Assembly: GCF_002551815.1 (NCBI RefSeq)
Contig: NZ_NVPR01000032.1
Location: 187,086-239,360 of the forward strand
DNA: 52,275 bases
Source: Bacillus sp. AFS098217
GTDB lineage: Bacteria; Bacillota; Bacilli; Bacillales; Bacillaceae_G
Direction: 5' to 3'
Made by a program: the position numbers and the translations under genes. The notes beneath the pieces were generated by a model. The model was not told the DNA's origin and did not search any database. It saw only the letters and a list, made by a program, of their open reading frames with translations. Numbering within the stretch: position 1 is the first letter of the stretch; each line of letters opens with the position of its first letter. Below are positions 1-7,903 of the stretch, in pieces.

Positions 1-57
1 TGGACAATGCTTTCGCCAAATTTTGAGATGGAAGTATTATTAAGTTGCAGACAGTAG
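1..57 (+). CDS. C-terminal end of an unidentified gene, possibly yqhG
   Basis: From base 1 a plus-strand frame reads 18 codons, ending in SCRQ and then TAG, and is followed at once by a strong terminator. It is therefore probably the tail of a gene that starts outside the window. In B. subtilis the plus-strand pair yqhH-yqhG lies between gcvT and this region, which makes a YqhG homologue the best guess. That is inference from gene order only, because 18 residues are too few to recognise a family. Confidence 0.4.
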   Translation, partial: WTMLSPNFEMEVLLSCRQ

Positions 58-60
58 CAA

Positions 61-97
61 AAATCCCCTTGTACAATACATGTACAAGGGGATTTTT
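61..97. terminator. bidirectional intrinsic terminator
   Basis: A perfect 16-bp stem (61-76 with 82-97) has a 5-base loop. It carries an A-run on one side and a T-run on the other, so it can stop transcription both from the partial plus-strand gene and from the converging yqzE. Confidence 0.85.
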
Positions 98-197
98 ATA
101 GGTTGATCTGTCGAATCGATGACAAGTATACACTCATCGAAAAAATTGTACTATACCGCCTAGTATCATTACTAGCGGTAAATCATTCCAATTTGTA

Positions 198-398
198 TTA
201 ACTTGATTTTTTTCTTCTCTTCTTTACATTTTGGTAAAATAAAGCAGCGCTAAGTGGCATCATACCAAACCATCTGTTTAAAAATGGCGCTTTTTCAGCA
301 CGGCGCTGTGCTTTCTTCTGCTTGCGATCCTCTTTTGGAGCATCCATATATGATACAAATTGTTGCGTCACAAAACGCACATAATCATTAGTAGACAT
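198..398 (-). CDS. yqzE: YqzE family small protein
   Basis: This 66-residue protein matches the YqzE family of Bacillus, whose gene lies next to the comG operon and whose function is unknown. The sequence has a charged segment rich in K, R, E and D (about residues 20-36), a short hydrophobic stretch (about 42-55) and a very basic end (KKRRKK). A peripheral or single-pass membrane protein is plausible. An AGGGGTGA ribosome binding site precedes the ATG. It follows aroK by 38 bases and is probably co-transcribed with it. Confidence 0.8.
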   Translation of the reverse strand: MSTNDYVRFVTQQFVSYMDAPKEDRKQKKAQRRAEKAPFLNRWFGMMPLSAALFYQNVKKRRKKSS

Positions 399-436
399 AT
401 TATCATCACCCCTACTTGATTAGTATGCCCACTTTT

Positions 437-934
437 TTATTCATTAATCTTTCTCTCCAGTTCTTCCATAATCTCTTCTACACTCTTATTTGTTGTATCA
501 ATATGTATATCCGCTTCTTCATAATATGCACGGCGGTTTTCAAACTTCTTTACAAATGCTTCTATATTTTCTTTTTGAAATAAAGGACGTGTTGTATCTT
601 CACGAAGGCGCTCTGCAATCACATATGGATCACAATATAAATACACAACTTTCCCATTCTCTTTCATCCACTGACGATTCTCTGCACGTTCAACGATGCC
701 ACCACCTGTTGTAATAATCATATTACTCGTTGATAACGAGCGCAGCATTTCACTTTCATATTGACGGAATGTATTTTCCCCTTCCTCTGCAAAAATATCG
801 CGAATTAACTTCCCTTGCTTCTCTTCAATTTTTTGATCTGTATCTACAACAGCAATATCAAGTTCTTTACTTAATGCTTTTCCAATTGTTGTTTTTCCTG
901 CCCCCATATAACCTGTTATGTAAATAGATTTCAT
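437..934 (-). CDS. aroK: shikimate kinase
   Basis: Shikimate kinase phosphorylates shikimate at the 3-OH with ATP, the fifth step of the chorismate pathway, in the cytosol. The 165-residue length is normal. Visible motifs are the P-loop GYMGAGKT (residues 8-15), the shikimate-binding Asp (DTD, 31-33), Arg57 in the TFR motif, the GGG triplet (77-79) and the lid segment with TTRPLF (about 114-119). GAGAGGA precedes the ATG. The gene sits downstream of the comG terminator, so it may have its own promoter as well as receive read-through. Confidence 0.95.
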   Translation of the reverse strand: MKSIYITGYMGAGKTTIGKALSKELDIAVVDTDQKIEEKQGKLIRDIFAEEGENTFRQYESEMLRSLSTSNMIITTGGGIVERAENRQWMKENGKVVYLYCDPYVIAERLREDTTRPLFQKENIEAFVKKFENRRAYYEEADIHIDTTNKSVEEIMEELERKINE

Positions 935-1019
935 TTTATTTCCTCTCTTCTATTAGATAGATCATGATTTATTATTTGTATTATAACGAAAGATGTTGTT
1001 TATTTTGTATATTTCTCGG

Positions 1020-1070
1020 CAAAATAAGAAAAAACGTTTTGCTCTGCAACTATGATGCAGAACAAAACGT
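1020..1070 (-). terminator. comG operon terminator
   Basis: Reading the minus strand, a 15-bp stem with one G-T pair (1056-1070 with 1034-1048) and a 7-base loop is followed by TTTTTT and further T-rich sequence. It lies just after the comGG stop. Confidence 0.8.
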
Positions 1071-1086
1071 AATGTAACCTATTACT

Positions 1087-1461
1087 TCATCGTCCTTCTG
1101 CCCAATTTACAATATTTTTACTTATTTTATTATACTGAAAGCTCACTTTATAAGATTGTTTTTGTTTCGTCACACATTGTAGTGAAACAAAAACAACTTC
1201 ATTTTCAAATACATATTGCCCCCTTGCTTCTCCTTTTTCATATAGAAATGAAAATGTATCATTTTTGTCTTTTTGCTGTAAGTCTTTCTTAATATCTGAA
1301 ACCGCCTGATCAGCAATTTCCTCAAGAAAAAATTTCTGTTCTGCTTCGATGTAAAATTTCTTATCGGATAGAAGCATATTCGTTTCATATATAAAGAATG
1401 AAAATAGTAAGAAAAGAAGAATCAATGTTCCTGGCATGGCGAAACCATCTTGTTTTCTCAT
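1087..1461 (-). CDS. comGG: competence pseudopilin ComGG
   Basis: This is the last gene of the comG operon, 124 residues. The N-terminus (MRKQDGFAMPG, then a hydrophobic helix to about residue 28) looks like a prepilin leader cut after Gly6. The position that is Glu5 in the mature major pilin is not Glu here, as in GspK-type tip pseudopilins. ComGG is one of the minor subunits needed to assemble the competence pseudopilus that reaches through the wall for DNA uptake. Its ATG overlaps the comGF stop by 4 bases, which suggests translational coupling. Confidence 0.85.
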   Translation of the reverse strand: MRKQDGFAMPGTLILLFLLFSFFIYETNMLLSDKKFYIEAEQKFFLEEIADQAVSDIKKDLQQKDKNDTFSFLYEKGEARGQYVFENEVVFVSLQCVTKQKQSYKVSFQYNKISKNIVNWAEGR

Positions 1462-1919
1462 ATTGTCATCTCAATTACCGTATAACGCGTCGCTACACCA
1501 TGATACATTTTACCGCTTATATCTTGCACATGGATGGATAACGTATAAGGCGTCAATTCATAAGAAATTGAACTTACCTTTTGTAATGCAATTTCCCTTC
1601 CTAACTTATTTACTTTTCTCACGACATTATGATCTAATCCTTCATACGTTACGACATCACCATTCCCTAGTTGAAACAGCAGAACATTTACTTCATTCTC
1701 CAGTAATACAACTTTCCCTCGTTGAACTTCACGAAATTCTAATTGTACTTGTTCCATGAACACATCCCATTCCCAGTAATTCAATTCCTTCGAATACGGC
1801 TTCTCAATAAATAAACTATGCAGACGTGGCACCAGAAGAAAGTAAAGAGAGAGGAACAATAAACATAAAATCATCTCTAATAATGTAAATCCTGCTTCTC
1901 GCTTTTTATTTTTTTGCAT
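1458..1919 (-). CDS. comGF: competence pseudopilin ComGF
   Basis: A minor competence pseudopilin with prepilin signature REAGFTLLEM, cleaved after Gly10 by the prepilin peptidase, followed by a hydrophobic helix. I chose the ATG at 1919 (153 residues) because GGAG lies 10 bases upstream and this places the signature at the usual distance. A start at 1952 would add 11 residues inside comGE. The gene overlaps the comGE end by 14 bases and the comGG start by 4. Confidence 0.88.
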   Translation of the reverse strand: MQKNKKREAGFTLLEMILCLLFLSLYFLLVPRLHSLFIEKPYSKELNYWEWDVFMEQVQLEFREVQRGKVVLLENEVNVLLFQLGNGDVVTYEGLDHNVVRKVNKLGREIALQKVSSISYELTPYTLSIHVQDISGKMYHGVATRYTVIEMTI

Positions 1920-2223
1920 GACGACATTGCTCCATCCTTCTTTGTTTGACATCCCTCCAAGTTGTACAAACTTCTTCTCCTTTCCAATACGTGTAATACA
2001 CGGTGCTATCTACCTTCTCTTCCTTTGAACGCATCTGCTCATTTTGATACATATATAATGCTGATTCCTTCTTCAGCAATAATTGCGCTTTATAACGGAG
2101 TTGTATATTTTTTCTTTCTTGCATAACGAGTAATGTTTGCGGAAGCAACAGTGACACTGCCATCATTAACAAACTTAACGCTACGAGCATTTCGAGCATG
2201 ACCGATCCTTTTTGGCACTTCAC
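1906..2223 (-). CDS. comGE: competence pseudopilin ComGE
   Basis: A minor competence pseudopilin of about 105 residues. The signature is KGSVMLEML, cleaved after Gly6 and leaving Glu at mature position 5. I chose the GTG at 2223: it gives a normal short leader and has GAGGGAG upstream. The ATG at 2265 would put 14 more residues in front of the leader and lacks a good ribosome binding site. The first 134 bases are also read in another frame as the end of comGD, an unusually long overlap (see findings). Confidence 0.82.
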   Translation of the reverse strand: MKCQKGSVMLEMLVALSLLMMAVSLLLPQTLLVMQERKNIQLRYKAQLLLKKESALYMYQNEQMRSKEEKVDSTVYYTYWKGEEVCTTWRDVKQRRMEQCRHAKK

Positions 2224-2647
2224 GATACGTAAATCTCCCTCTACCAAGTTGAAATACAATTTCATAAGTATGCGTACGATAAGAAAGTAAAATTGTACCG
2301 CCTTGATTTATATTTCCTCTGGCGTTATAAGTCATTGGATTCGGAAAAGTGTTTAAATCAATCTTTATATCACTGTCGTACTCCCGAATGAGGAGGAGTT
2401 TTTCTGCTCCAGACTCTCCAATGCTATACAAATGTCTTTCCTTGAACCATCGTAATGTATAATGACTCTGGCGACTTATCGCTAACTGCTGCATATACAA
2501 AATATCTTGTGAAAATTGCTTTAGAAATTGCTCCACCTTTTGCTTTTCGTATAGCGGCGCAACATTAAAGTATGTGATCACACTTAATAAAGAAATGATA
2601 AATAAAACGAGAAGCATTTCTAATAATGTAAACCCATGTTGTTTCAC
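2090..2647 (-). CDS. comGD: competence pseudopilin ComGD, with extended C-terminus
   Basis: A minor competence pseudopilin with signature HGFTLLEM cleaved after Gly5, a hydrophobic helix to about residue 24 and a globular domain. The start is GTG, sharing bases with the comGC stop (GTGA). The frame gives 185 residues, about 40 more than the 143 of B. subtilis ComGD. The recognisable domain seems to end near FQLGRGRFTYREV, and the remaining residues lie entirely within the comGE coding region. Either the tail is real overlapping coding or an indel removed the original stop. Confidence 0.85.
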   Translation of the reverse strand: MKQHGFTLLEMLLVLFIISLLSVITYFNVAPLYEKQKVEQFLKQFSQDILYMQQLAISRQSHYTLRWFKERHLYSIGESGAEKLLLIREYDSDIKIDLNTFPNPMTYNARGNINQGGTILLSYRTHTYEIVFQLGRGRFTYREVPKRIGHARNARSVKFVNDGSVTVASANITRYARKKKYTTPL

Positions 2648-2946
2648 GATTTACCAACGGATACCGCACCATCATCACTTGAAATATTAATCGGTTCACC
2701 TTTTGGACATGTTGCAGAGGTAATATATTTTTCTTTCACCAGATCATCTACTGTTGGTATTTTATTGTTTTGTAATTGATAAGCTTGTACTTGTGCTTCT
2801 ACAGATTTCACGTACGCATCACACCCTTTTCCTTGTACAGCAGAACGCTGCTTAATAACGTTCGGAATAATTAATAGCAGCAACACCGAGATAACAACCA
2901 TGACCAATAACATTTCTAAAAGAGTGAATCCTTTTTCATTCTTCAT
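2644..2946 (-). CDS. comGC: major competence pseudopilin ComGC
   Basis: ComGC is the major subunit of the competence pseudopilus. This 100-residue protein has leader MKNEKG, then FTLLEM with Glu at mature position 5, and a long hydrophobic helix. Two cysteines, one in KGCDAY and one in SATCPKG, fit the intramolecular disulfide known for ComGC. AGGAGG lies 7 bases before the ATG at 2946, 11 bases after the comGB stop. The open frame extends further upstream to 3033, but that segment lies within comGB and has no such site. Confidence 0.93.
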   Translation of the reverse strand: MKNEKGFTLLEMLLVMVVISVLLLLIIPNVIKQRSAVQGKGCDAYVKSVEAQVQAYQLQNNKIPTVDDLVKEKYITSATCPKGEPINISSDDGAVSVGKS

Positions 2947-2957
2947 GCAAATGCCTC

Positions 2958-3992
2958 CTAAATAGAATTCATCATTTGAAACATCGGCATAATCATCGCT
3001 AAATACATAAGGACAACGATTATACCAATACATGTAAATAACAACGGTTGAATGATGACCAAAATACGGTTAATTTTCCCCTCCATCTTTTCAATTATCA
3101 ATTCACTATAATCTCCAAGTTCTGTCGCTAAACTTCCGTTTATTTGTCCATGAGCGATTACATAAGACAGTTCGCTTTCATAGTAACCGCTCTTCATAAT
3201 AATGAAATCTAATTGTTCTCCTGCAATTAATCGTTCTTCAATTCGAGCTGCTTCATGCTGAAAAAACAGATGATGTTTTTGTTCGACCATTAACTTCAAG
3301 GCTTCAAGTACCGACAATCCGCCTTGTAGTAATCCGCTCAATTGAACAGAAAAATAATGAGAATTGTTTAAGATGAGAAATGTTTTGACAAGAGGAATGC
3401 GAATTATAATATTTACTCTTTGAACGGGAGGAAGTTTTCGTAGATAAAATACGTATATACAGGCTCCACATATAATAACGAGAAAAAATCCGCTAATGAT
3501 ATACGGAAGCATTTGAATAAAAGACATAATCTGATCCGTAAAAGAAGCTGAGGACGCCTGTAAAGAGCTATATAACATTTCAAACTGTGGAAGTAAAACA
3601 AGGTTAAATACTGCAAGAATCCCTATTAAAAAAAGAGATAAAAAAATCGGATAACGGAGCACTTTCATCATATCCTTTTGATACTTATCCTTCCGATGAA
3701 GAAGTACACTCCCTTGCTGCAACGCAAACGAAATATCACCGTGCCGCTGCGCATAAAACAAATAGCTTAGTATATCCGGATGAAACATGAGTTGATGAAA
3801 AGCATCATGTAAACTCTTTCCATTTTTTAATTCTTCCGTAATATGTTGTAGTTGCAACCGCTTTTGAGGTGATAATTGAAATTGCAAAAATTCCAACGCT
3901 TGTAAAAGCGAATATCCTTTTTCTAATAGTTCTCCAAGTCTTTTTAATAGTAAAACTTGTTCATGTAATCGCCATCCTTTTCTCTCAAACAT
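2958..3992 (-). CDS. comGB: competence pilus platform protein ComGB
   Basis: ComGB is the polytopic inner-membrane platform protein (GspF/PilC family) on which the pseudopilus is built. The 344 residues show the duplicated T2SSF layout: two cytosolic helical domains, membrane segments near residues 115-135 and 160-185, and a last membrane helix at the C-terminus. It begins inside the comGA stop with an 8-base overlap, so the two are translationally coupled. Confidence 0.92.
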   Translation of the reverse strand: MFERKGWRLHEQVLLLKRLGELLEKGYSLLQALEFLQFQLSPQKRLQLQHITEELKNGKSLHDAFHQLMFHPDILSYLFYAQRHGDISFALQQGSVLLHRKDKYQKDMMKVLRYPIFLSLFLIGILAVFNLVLLPQFEMLYSSLQASSASFTDQIMSFIQMLPYIISGFFLVIICGACIYVFYLRKLPPVQRVNIIIRIPLVKTFLILNNSHYFSVQLSGLLQGGLSVLEALKLMVEQKHHLFFQHEAARIEERLIAGEQLDFIIMKSGYYESELSYVIAHGQINGSLATELGDYSELIIEKMEGKINRILVIIQPLLFTCIGIIVVLMYLAMIMPMFQMMNSI

Positions 3993-5028
3993 GAACGTCC
4001 TCTTCTAAAAAACCTAAAGCATAGCCTTTTTTCACTGACGATTGTAATGTTTCATAACGATAGGTTACCTGTTCTCCATTCGCCTCGCGAATAGCTTGTT
4101 TCAATTCATGTCCATATAATAGCTCATAAATGCTTGCTTGCCGTACTTGACGCATTGCTTTACATAAAGGCGAGCACTTCCCTTTACAAAATGGACATTT
4201 CAGCTCAACAAGCCGCTGAGCTGCTACAGCTAATAGCGACTGCTCAATTTCTTGCCTTGTAATCCCATAATCCATAAAACGTAATACAGCCCCTTTTGCA
4301 TCATTCGTATGCAGTGTTGTCATCACTAAATGCCCCGTCAAACTTGCACGCACCGCTACTTTTGCCGTCTCTTCGTCACGAATTTCACCAACTAAAATAA
4401 TGTCGGGGTCATGTCGTAAAATCGCTTTTAAACCTGTTGTATATGTGATACCTGCCTTTTCATTAATTTGAATTTGTAACAGACCATCCTTTCTTTTCTC
4501 AACCGGGTCCTCAAGTGTAACAATTCGGCGCGTTTGTCCTTTTTTAGCCACTTCTAAAAGAGCATACATCGTTGTTGTCTTTCCTGATCCAGTCGGTCCA
4601 GTGAAAACCAGTAATCCATGAGAATGATGTAAAAAAGAGAGTAATTTTTTTGCTGAACTTGGAAATAAAGAGAGGTGAGAAAGCGGTTGGATAGATGCTT
4701 GTAGATGTAAACGAATGACGAGACTTTCTAGATATACAGTAGGAAGTGTAGAAAGCCGCAAGTGCACCTCTTGGCCATCAATCTGTAAGTATAATGAACC
4801 GTTTTGTGGCTTACGCCTTTCCCCTATATCCATAGATGCTAAAAATTTAAAATGTGAAACAAGCCTTTCTCCAAATTCTTTTTCAATACAATGTTTCGTA
4901 ATTAAATCCTTTCCAATACGTAATTGGATAACTACATCTTCTTGGCGCGGCACGATATGTAAATCTGATGCTTGCGCTGCGCACGCTTCTTTCATAATCA
5001 TATTCGCAAAATGTTCAACACCGTTCAT
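3985..5028 (-). CDS. comGA: competence traffic ATPase ComGA
   Basis: ComGA is the cytosolic secretion ATPase (GspE/PilB family) that powers pseudopilus assembly. In 347 residues it shows Walker A GPTGSGKTT (144-152), the Asp box TLEDPVE (171-177), Walker B ILVGEIRDEE (211-220) and the His box near 232-242. A CxxC-x3-C-x3-C cluster at 278-289 resembles the zinc site of this family. It is the first gene of the operon, with GGAGGG before the ATG. In B. subtilis the operon is driven by ComK. I could not place a convincing ComK box here. Confidence 0.95.
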   Translation of the reverse strand: MNGVEHFANMIMKEACAAQASDLHIVPRQEDVVIQLRIGKDLITKHCIEKEFGERLVSHFKFLASMDIGERRKPQNGSLYLQIDGQEVHLRLSTLPTVYLESLVIRLHLQASIQPLSHLSLFPSSAKKLLSFLHHSHGLLVFTGPTGSGKTTTMYALLEVAKKGQTRRIVTLEDPVEKRKDGLLQIQINEKAGITYTTGLKAILRHDPDIILVGEIRDEETAKVAVRASLTGHLVMTTLHTNDAKGAVLRFMDYGITRQEIEQSLLAVAAQRLVELKCPFCKGKCSPLCKAMRQVRQASIYELLYGHELKQAIREANGEQVTYRYETLQSSVKKGYALGFLEEDVHV

Positions 5029-5170
5029 TCTTCTTCCCTCCTCACTATGTATATATCATGAGAAAATATAAAAGAAAAATGGTGACTTTATGATTTTCTC
5101 CACGAAAAAAGGGCAAAATACATTTGTGAAAATATGAACAATTTCTGAATTATTGACTAAAATTAACTAT

Positions 5171-5222
5171 AGATAACTTTATCTGTATTATAATGTTAAT
5201 ATCTTGGATAAAGTGATAAAGG
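5171..5222 (+). promoter_or_regulatory. operator-like repeats around the promoter of the SufR-like gene
   Basis: A perfect inverted repeat AGATAA-CT-TTATCT (5171-5184) lies just before a TATAAT -10 box (5189-5194). A second layer of symmetry pairs ACTTTATC (5176-5183) with GATAAAGT (5207-5214), and GATAAAGG follows at 5215-5222. The hexamer where a -35 box should sit is poor. Repeats on both sides of the -10 box suggest binding by the adjacent regulator (autoregulation), which is inference. Confidence 0.5.
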
Positions 5223-5233
5223 TGGAGATCATC

Positions 5234-5929
5234 ATGGAACAAGCTTTAAAAATTACAGGTGTATTATCTGATCCAACTCGTTATTACATTTATAAATATA
5301 TTTCTCAAAAACATAATTACGTAACTGTACAAGAAATTGCTGATGAATTTAATATTCATCCAAACGTAGCACGCTTACACTTATCAAAACTAGAAGATGT
5401 CAATATGTTAAAATCAGAAACGAAGAAAACAGGAAAAGGCGGCAGACCAAGCAGATTATATGTATTATCTGAAGACTTAATTCAGCTGCAATTCCCATTT
5501 CGCGACTATCAATTGTTAGCAAAAATTGCTTTTAATTCACTCCTTAGCCTCGGTGCAGCTGGTGAAAAAGCATTATATGAAACAGGCAAGCAATTTGGGA
5601 AAGAATTAATGGAACAACATATGCAGCGTTTAAATGTTACTGAGGCTTCATTAACACTAGAACAAAAAGTACAAATTGCCAAAGAGGCATTATCGACAGC
5701 TGGCCTATCTCCTTCATTTGAATTGAGTACGGATGGCACAAAAATTTTCTATGACGTGTATAACTGCCCATTTAGAGAAGTTGCTGTTCATCATGCAGAT
5801 GAAGTTTGTAATATGCACGGCGATATGATGAGAGGGATTTTTGAAATCCTATTCCCTAACATGGAATTAACGCGAAGCGATAACTTATTAGATGGCTGTA
5901 AATCATGCAACTATAAAATTCAGCTATAA
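5234..5929 (+). CDS. winged-helix regulator with C-terminal Cys cluster (SufR/COG2345-like)
   Basis: This is a probable DNA-binding regulator of 231 residues. The first 80 residues form an ArsR-type winged helix (ALKITGVLSDPTRYYIYKYI, then EIADEFNIHPNVARLHLSKLE and a GGRPSRLYVL wing). The C-terminal part has the pattern NCPF, then a Cys 14 residues later in EVCNMH, then GCKSC near the end. This spacing resembles the [Fe-S]-binding end of SufR, which senses cluster status. I chose the ATG at 5234 because GGTGGAG lies just upstream. The gene diverges from comG, but no regulatory link to competence is visible. Its targets are unknown. Confidence 0.75.
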   Translation: MEQALKITGVLSDPTRYYIYKYISQKHNYVTVQEIADEFNIHPNVARLHLSKLEDVNMLKSETKKTGKGGRPSRLYVLSEDLIQLQFPFRDYQLLAKIAFNSLLSLGAAGEKALYETGKQFGKELMEQHMQRLNVTEASLTLEQKVQIAKEALSTAGLSPSFELSTDGTKIFYDVYNCPFREVAVHHADEVCNMHGDMMRGIFEILFPNMELTRSDNLLDGCKSCNYKIQL

Positions 5930-5952
5930 CTGCTCTTACATGAAAATGTATC

Positions 5953-5986
5953 AAAAAGAAGTCAATTTCATTTGGCTTCTTTTCTT
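5953..5986 (+). terminator. intrinsic terminator
   Basis: The stem AAAAGAAGTCAA (5954-5965) pairs with TTGGCTTCTTTT (5972-5983), allowing one G-T pair, and is followed by T-rich sequence. It ends the SufR-like gene. Confidence 0.75.
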
Positions 5987-6067
5987 TTTATATAATATTT
6001 ACAATAGTTAGAAAAATAAACTATAATGAAGAGAGATTTACTTTTTTTAGAAAAGGAGGGGAATTGC

Positions 6068-6310
6068 ATGGAGCGCATGTTTCGCGTTCTCGGCTTTTGG
6101 ACTGGAATTTTCTCGGTTATGTTTTACTTAGGAGATATGTACACAACTGCACTATTATTTTTAGGACAAACAGGATTCTTCGTACTTTTAAGTTATTTAA
6201 AATTAACAGAGCGTATGTATATATACGTGTTTGGGGCATATTTAACTGTTTTCTTCATCGGATTTACATACTATACAACATTTTTACTTATCCCTGGCGT
6301 CGGGCATTAA
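6068..6310 (+). CDS. yqgY: DUF2626 family membrane protein YqgY
   Basis: A short membrane protein of 80 residues that I recognise as the DUF2626/YqgY family (MERMFRVLGFWTGIF, LSYLKLTERMY). About three hydrophobic helices fill the chain. Function is unknown. AAGGAGG lies before the ATG at 6068; the frame is open upstream to 6026, but without a better start. A terminator follows directly, so it is probably monocistronic. Confidence 0.8.
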   Translation: MERMFRVLGFWTGIFSVMFYLGDMYTTALLFLGQTGFFVLLSYLKLTERMYIYVFGAYLTVFFIGFTYYTTFLLIPGVGH

Positions 6311-6313
6311 AAG

Positions 6314-6338
6314 GATGGCAATTTGCCATCTTTTTTTA
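6314..6338 (+). terminator. intrinsic terminator of yqgY
   Basis: GATGGCA (6314-6320) pairs with TGCCATC (6324-6330), followed by eight T residues. Confidence 0.85.
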
Positions 6339-6356
6339 TTTTTCTCAATTCCCTAG

Positions 6357-6385
6357 TTGACTTATAGGTTTTCTTGAAATATATT
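6357..6385 (+). promoter_or_regulatory. sigma-A promoter of tcyP
   Basis: TTGACT (6357-6362), a 17-base spacer and TATATT (6380-6385) lie 34 bases before the tcyP ATG. Confidence 0.7.
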
Positions 6386-6418
6386 TTATATAACATATTG
6401 GAATTAGGGGGAATTAAC

Positions 6419-7813
6419 ATGAATGTACTGCTAATCGGCATTAACGTTGCGGTCATGCTCATATTAGCCGGCGTATTGTACTATATGCAACGGAAGCATG
6501 TATCTTTTAATAAACGTGTATTTACTGCTTTAGGAGCTGGAATTACATTTGGTCTTATCTTACAATTTATCTATGATCCGACTTCTAAAGTCATCATTGA
6601 ATCAAATAACTGGTTTAATTTAATCGGTAGTGGTTATGTGAAATTGCTACAAATGATTGTTATGCCACTGATTTTAGTTTCTATTATCTCAGCGTTTACA
6701 AAATTAAAATTAACAAAAAACCTTGGTAAAATTAGCGGACTTATTATCGGAATTTTAATTCTTACAACTGGAATTGCTGCAGCTGTTGGTATCGCAGCAA
6801 GCGCAGGATTTGACGTTCAAGCAACTGGCTTACAACAGGGTGATGCAGAATCTGCTCGTTTAAAATTAGTGGAAGAGAAATTTACTTCTATTGAAAAAAC
6901 ACCAGTTCCACAAAAATTATTAGAACTATTACCTACAAATCCGTTTCTTGATTTAACAGGTGCACGTCCAACATCAACAATTTCTGTCGTAATCTTTGCT
7001 GCTTTCATCGGGATCGCCTTTATCGGTGTGAAACGAAAGTATCCAGAGCAAGCAGAGTTATTTAAAAAGATGCTCGATGCTGTATACGCGATTGTAATGC
7101 GTATGGTAACGTTAATTTTACGTCTTACTCCATACGGCGTATTAGCTCTTATGACAAAAACAGTCGCTGGCAGTGATATAAATTCCATTTTGAAACTTGG
7201 TAACTTTGTTCTAGCATCTTACGTAGCACTTATCGTAATGTTTATTATTCATTTATTATTAATCGCTCTATCTGGTTTAAGCCCTATTCAATATTTGAAA
7301 AAGGTATTCCCAGTATTAACATTCGCCTTCACTTCTCGCTCTAGTGCAGGTACAATGCCACTAAATATTGAAGCACAAAAAGAAAAACTTGGTGTTTCAG
7401 AAGGAATCGCAAACTTTGCCGCTTCCTTCGGAGTATCTATCGGTCAAAATGGTTGTGCAGGTATTTATCCAGCTATGCTTGCAATGATGGTCGCTCCAAC
7501 TGTAGGAATTGATCCATTACAACCACAATTTATTTTAACTTTAATCGCTGTTGTCGCTATTAGTTCATTCGGTGTTGCCGGCGTTGGTGGCGGTGCAACA
7601 TTCGCGGCATTAATCGTACTTTCTACAATGAACTTACCAATCGGTATTGTCGCTCTTCTTATCTCTGTTGAGCCATTAATTGATATGGGGCGAACAGCTC
7701 TAAACGTAAGTGGTTCTATGACAGCAGGTCTTATTTCTAGTAAATGGCTTGGTGAATTAGATCATGATACGTATAATCAAAAGGATGTAAAAGCTGAGGA
7801 AGTTGCTTTGTAA
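6419..7813 (+). CDS. tcyP: L-cystine symporter TcyP
   Basis: A member of the sodium:dicarboxylate symporter (DAACS) fold. The 464 residues match TcyP of B. subtilis, which imports L-cystine. Eight or more membrane helices are evident. The family hairpin and binding region are present: FTSRSSAGTMP (serine-rich tip), GVSIGQNGCAG and the glycine-rich GVAGVGGGAT. AGGGGG precedes the ATG at 6419; upstream codons in frame are not supported by a site. No riboswitch lies upstream, unlike the methionine genes further on. Confidence 0.9.
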   Translation: MNVLLIGINVAVMLILAGVLYYMQRKHVSFNKRVFTALGAGITFGLILQFIYDPTSKVIIESNNWFNLIGSGYVKLLQMIVMPLILVSIISAFTKLKLTKNLGKISGLIIGILILTTGIAAAVGIAASAGFDVQATGLQQGDAESARLKLVEEKFTSIEKTPVPQKLLELLPTNPFLDLTGARPTSTISVVIFAAFIGIAFIGVKRKYPEQAELFKKMLDAVYAIVMRMVTLILRLTPYGVLALMTKTVAGSDINSILKLGNFVLASYVALIVMFIIHLLLIALSGLSPIQYLKKVFPVLTFAFTSRSSAGTMPLNIEAQKEKLGVSEGIANFAASFGVSIGQNGCAGIYPAMLAMMVAPTVGIDPLQPQFILTLIAVVAISSFGVAGVGGGATFAALIVLSTMNLPIGIVALLISVEPLIDMGRTALNVSGSMTAGLISSKWLGELDHDTYNQKDVKAEEVAL

Positions 7814-7851
7814 TAATACAACTTTGGATTTCTAAGTGAGAACTCTATTTT

Positions 7852-7900
7852 AAACACCCCCCTAACATGTTAGTTACATATGTTAGGAGGGTTGTTTTTT
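7852..7900. terminator. bidirectional terminator between tcyP and the EamA gene
   Basis: A long near-perfect hairpin (about 7853-7868 with 7879-7894) ends in T6 on the plus strand and lies between converging genes. Confidence 0.8.
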
Positions 7901-7903
7901 CAT

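Noticed and set aside
5139-5153. Possible CodY-like sequence (AATTTCTGAATT)
   Set aside because: Too many differences from the 15-base CodY motif in an AT-rich background.
5029-5170. ComK-box search upstream of comGA
   Set aside because: The A/T-rich DNA has A4 and T4 runs, but not two AAAA-N5-TTTT boxes at the required spacing that I could defend.
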